A stretch of DNA of 32,035 bases from DASZPL01 sp035550315 (GTDB lineage: Bacteria; Actinomycetota; Actinomycetes; JAFAQI01): contig DASZPL010000084.1 in assembly GCA_035550315.1 (NCBI GenBank), positions 1 to 32,035 on the forward strand, written 5' to 3'. The position numbers and the translations under genes are program-made. Of the stretch, positions 30,096 to 32,035 are shown one piece after another. Each line of letters opens with the position of its first letter. Positions within the stretch are counted from its first letter, which is position 1. The notes beneath the pieces were generated by a model that worked only from the letters and a program-made list of their open reading frames with translations, made no database searches and was not told the origin of the DNA.

Positions 30096-32035
30096 TGGAA
30101 CTCCCAGACCCGGACGTTCGATAACCGCCACCGGTGCAGCAGCGTCCGCCGGCTCGACAGGCCGGCCAGCAGCTGCGCGATCTGCCGGCTTTGCCCGGGG
30201 TTCTCGAAGAAGCTGCCGAGCAGGAACACCCGACGGTCACTCGCCGTGCTCAGCACGATCGACCGACTGCCGCCGCGGGCGGGCACGTCGGCGAGCTGCG
30301 GCTGGTAGTAGTGCGACAGGTCGTTGAGGTACGGCGGCGCCAGGATCACCTGGTCACCCGGCCGGGTGTTGGCCGCGATCAGCCGCAGCGCCGGCGCGAA
30401 GTCGTAGCGTCGCGGGTTGTTGCCGTTGAGCTGCTGGTCACCCAGGCCGACCGCCAACGACGCCGTCAGCACCCCGGTCAGCGCGACCACGCCGATCCTC
30501 CGTTTCGGCCAGGTGGCGGCCGCCCGCGCGGCGACGATCGCGAGCAGCGGCACCGCGCCGATGAAGTAGCGCAGGTCGAACAGGAAGCGCTTCTGTGTGG
30601 CGATCCCGAACACCACCGCGATCGGGAGCAGCGCGACGACCAGCAGCATGACCGTGCGGCGGGACCGGCCGCGGCCGAGCAGCAGCAGGACGAGCAACAT
30701 GCCGATCGGCCACAGCGCACCGAGCGCCGTCATCACCGACGTCGGCTGGTAGCCCCAGACCGCCCAGAGCAGGTTCGCGATCAGGATGTACGCCGACAGC
30801 CCGCCGCCGGGCTGGGTGGCGCCCGCGCCGGCCGCGGTCGGCGTGTTGAAGCCGCGACCGGCGGCTTGGTTGGCGGCGAACTGGTCGTGCGCGAACGGGA
30901 TCACCGGCGCGATCAGCAGGCCGAACACCGCGAGCGAGGCGGCCCACCGCAGCAGCAGCGGGCCGACCGGCTGCCGCCGTCGCAGCCGCAGCCCGACGAC
31001 GACGGCGACGATCAGCTGCTGGGCGAGGATGACGAGGATCGTGAAGTACTGCGTCCACATCATCGCCGCAGAGACCACGCCGAGCGCGATCCATGCCCGC
31101 CAGCTGCCGGAGCGCAGCGCTCGCACCTGCGCCCACACCGCCAGCACTACCAGCAGCATGAACAGCGCGTACATCCGTGCTTCCTGGCTGTACCAGACCA
31201 TTTGCGGCGCGACCATCGCGAAGATGGCGGCAACCCAGGCGGTCCGGCGGCCGTAGATGTCGCGGGCGGCGAAGAAGACCACCGGGACGGTGGCGACGCC
31301 GAGCAACACGGACGGCATCCGCACCGACAACGGTCCGTCGCCGAAGACCCGGATCCAGGCCCACAGGACGCTGAAGTAGCCGGGCGGATGCACGTCGCTG
31401 GTCCGCAGGTTGTGCAGCATCCCGGCGAAGCTCATCTTGGCCTGCGTCACGCTGGTCGCCTCGTCGAGCCACAGGCCGCGTGTGATCAGCAGCCGCAGCA
31501 CCAGCGCGAGCACGGTGATCGCGGTCAACGCGGCCGCCGTGACGATCGCGTCGCGGGTACGGAGCCGAGTTGCCAGCCGTTGCCGCCAGCCGGTTGGCAC
31601 CGCGGCGAGCCCGGTCAGGCCGCCGGCGAGCACCGCGGTCGCCAGCAGCGTCGACAGCGCGACCGCTCGCGGCGTGCGAGGTGCCAGGCAGATCGACGTC
31701 GCCTGGACGGCGACCGCGACCACGCAGATGGCGGCCGCTGCCCGGCGGCGACGCCCGGCAGCCAGCACCCGTGCGGCCAGCACCCGGCCGACGCCGAGCA
31801 ACGCCATCGCGGCCAGATATGGCCCCGCCAGGCCAGCGACGGCGGAGTAGCGGGCGCCCAGCAGGCCGCGGTACCACGCGGCCGGTGCCACCGCGCCGAC
31901 CAGCACCGCGACGACGCCCAGCCCGCCCGCGATGGCCAGCGCCACGCGCAGCGCCCGGCGCGCGCCGGCCGGCCCGGCGCTGAGCCGGGGCAGCAGCACC
32001 AGCGGGACCGTGCTGGTCGCGAACGCCGCGATGCC
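30092..32035 (-). CDS. Flippase-like C-terminal half fused to GT39-type glycosyltransferase (start beyond window)
   Basis: The frame is open to the last base, so the gene probably starts outside; 647 residues are visible (635 from an internal GTG at 31999). The first 150 residues look like the last helices of an oligosaccharide flippase (Wzx/MviN-like): TSTVPLVLLPRLS, then AWYRGLLGARYSAVAGLAGPYLAAMALLGVGRVL. After a basic linker comes a polytopic GT39/ArnT-like domain: GLWLDEATS with the catalytic D-E pair, DVHPPGYF, WYSQEARMYAL, many helices, and a C-terminal soluble part (PGDQVILAPPYLNDLSHYY). Such enzymes use a lipid-linked sugar. Coupling to the GT2 gene suggests one surface polysaccharide or glycan pathway. 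Confidence 0.8.
   Translation of the reverse strand, partial: GIAAFATSTVPLVLLPRLSAGPAGARRALRVALAIAGGLGVVAVLVGAVAPAAWYRGLLGARYSAVAGLAGPYLAAMALLGVGRVLAARVLAAGRRRRAAAAICVVAVAVQATSICLAPRTPRAVALSTLLATAVLAGGLTGLAAVPTGWRQRLATRLRTRDAIVTAAALTAITVLALVLRLLITRGLWLDEATSVTQAKMSFAGMLHNLRTSDVHPPGYFSVLWAWIRVFGDGPLSVRMPSVLLGVATVPVVFFAARDIYGRRTAWVAAIFAMVAPQMVWYSQEARMYALFMLLVVLAVWAQVRALRSGSWRAWIALGVVSAAMMWTQYFTILVILAQQLIVAVVVGLRLRRRQPVGPLLLRWAASLAVFGLLIAPVIPFAHDQFAANQAAGRGFNTPTAAGAGATQPGGGLSAYILIANLLWAVWGYQPTSVMTALGALWPIGMLLVLLLLGRGRSRRTVMLLVVALLPIAVVFGIATQKRFLFDLRYFIGAVPLLAIVAARAAATWPKRRIGVVALTGVLTASLAVGLGDQQLNGNNPRRYDFAPALRLIAANTRPGDQVILAPPYLNDLSHYYQPQLADVPARGGSRSIVLSTASDRRVFLLGSFFENPGQSRQIAQLLAGLSSRRTLLHRWRLSNVRVWEFQ

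Overview
This window is high-GC bacterial DNA with GTG starts, many 4-base ATGA/GTGA start-stop overlaps and TANNNT-like -10 boxes. It also carries an F420-type luciferase-like oxidoreductase and a DUF732-like secreted protein. Together these point to a chromosomal segment of an actinomycete (Actinomycetota), probably a free-living relative of the mycobacteria, frankias or pseudonocardias; I cannot name the genus. No rRNA, tRNA, CRISPR array, phage gene or insertion sequence was recognised, and no gene-free stretch reaches 300 bases.

Positions 1-6000 hold a steroid ring C/D degradation module. It consists of the end of an acyl-CoA dehydrogenase, a MmcQ/YjbR protein, a TetR regulator and an SDR on the minus strand, and, divergent from the SDR, echA20-ipdA-ipdB-ipdC. 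This matches the divergent Rv3549c / Rv3550-Rv3553 layout of Mycobacterium tuberculosis. Two nearly identical palindromes, one between the SDR and echA20 and one at the TetR start, look like the local operator. They do not resemble the KstR2 site.

Positions 6057-9835 hold a tight minus-strand operon: a leaderless, apparently self-regulated TetR gene, an APH-like phosphotransferase, a CrtC/AttH-like protein of unknown function and an NAD-dependent epimerase-like protein. Positions 9963-14770 hold a large secreted S53 (sedolisin) protease with five IPT/TIG-like domains and an FN3 domain, facing a membrane-anchored Asp-box protein. Positions 14841-18132 hold a PaaI-type thioesterase, a DUF488 protein coupled to a possible Fe(II)/2-oxoglutarate oxygenase, and a DUF2156 membrane protein.

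Positions 18223-23293 hold a DMT permease convergent with a seven-gene Mrp-type cation/proton antiporter operon, in the order E-F-G-MbhD-(MbhE+MnhB)-C-D. It has no full-length MrpA. Positions 23432-24840 hold an Asp-box propeller protein coupled to a MoaD/ThiS-like protein. Positions 24848-27618 hold an ABCG-like half transporter coupled to a histidine-rich exported protein. Positions 27740-32035 hold an F420-type oxidoreductase facing a cellulose-synthase-like GT2 gene, which is coupled to an apparent fusion of a flippase C-terminal half with a GT39-type membrane glycosyltransferase. That last gene runs off the window.

The most unusual signal is a family of short palindromic elements of about 62 bp with GATCATG cores. 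Two lie in frame inside the ABC transporter gene, in linker regions. A degenerate third copy lies between ipdC and the epimerase gene. They behave like small protein-coding palindromic repeats.
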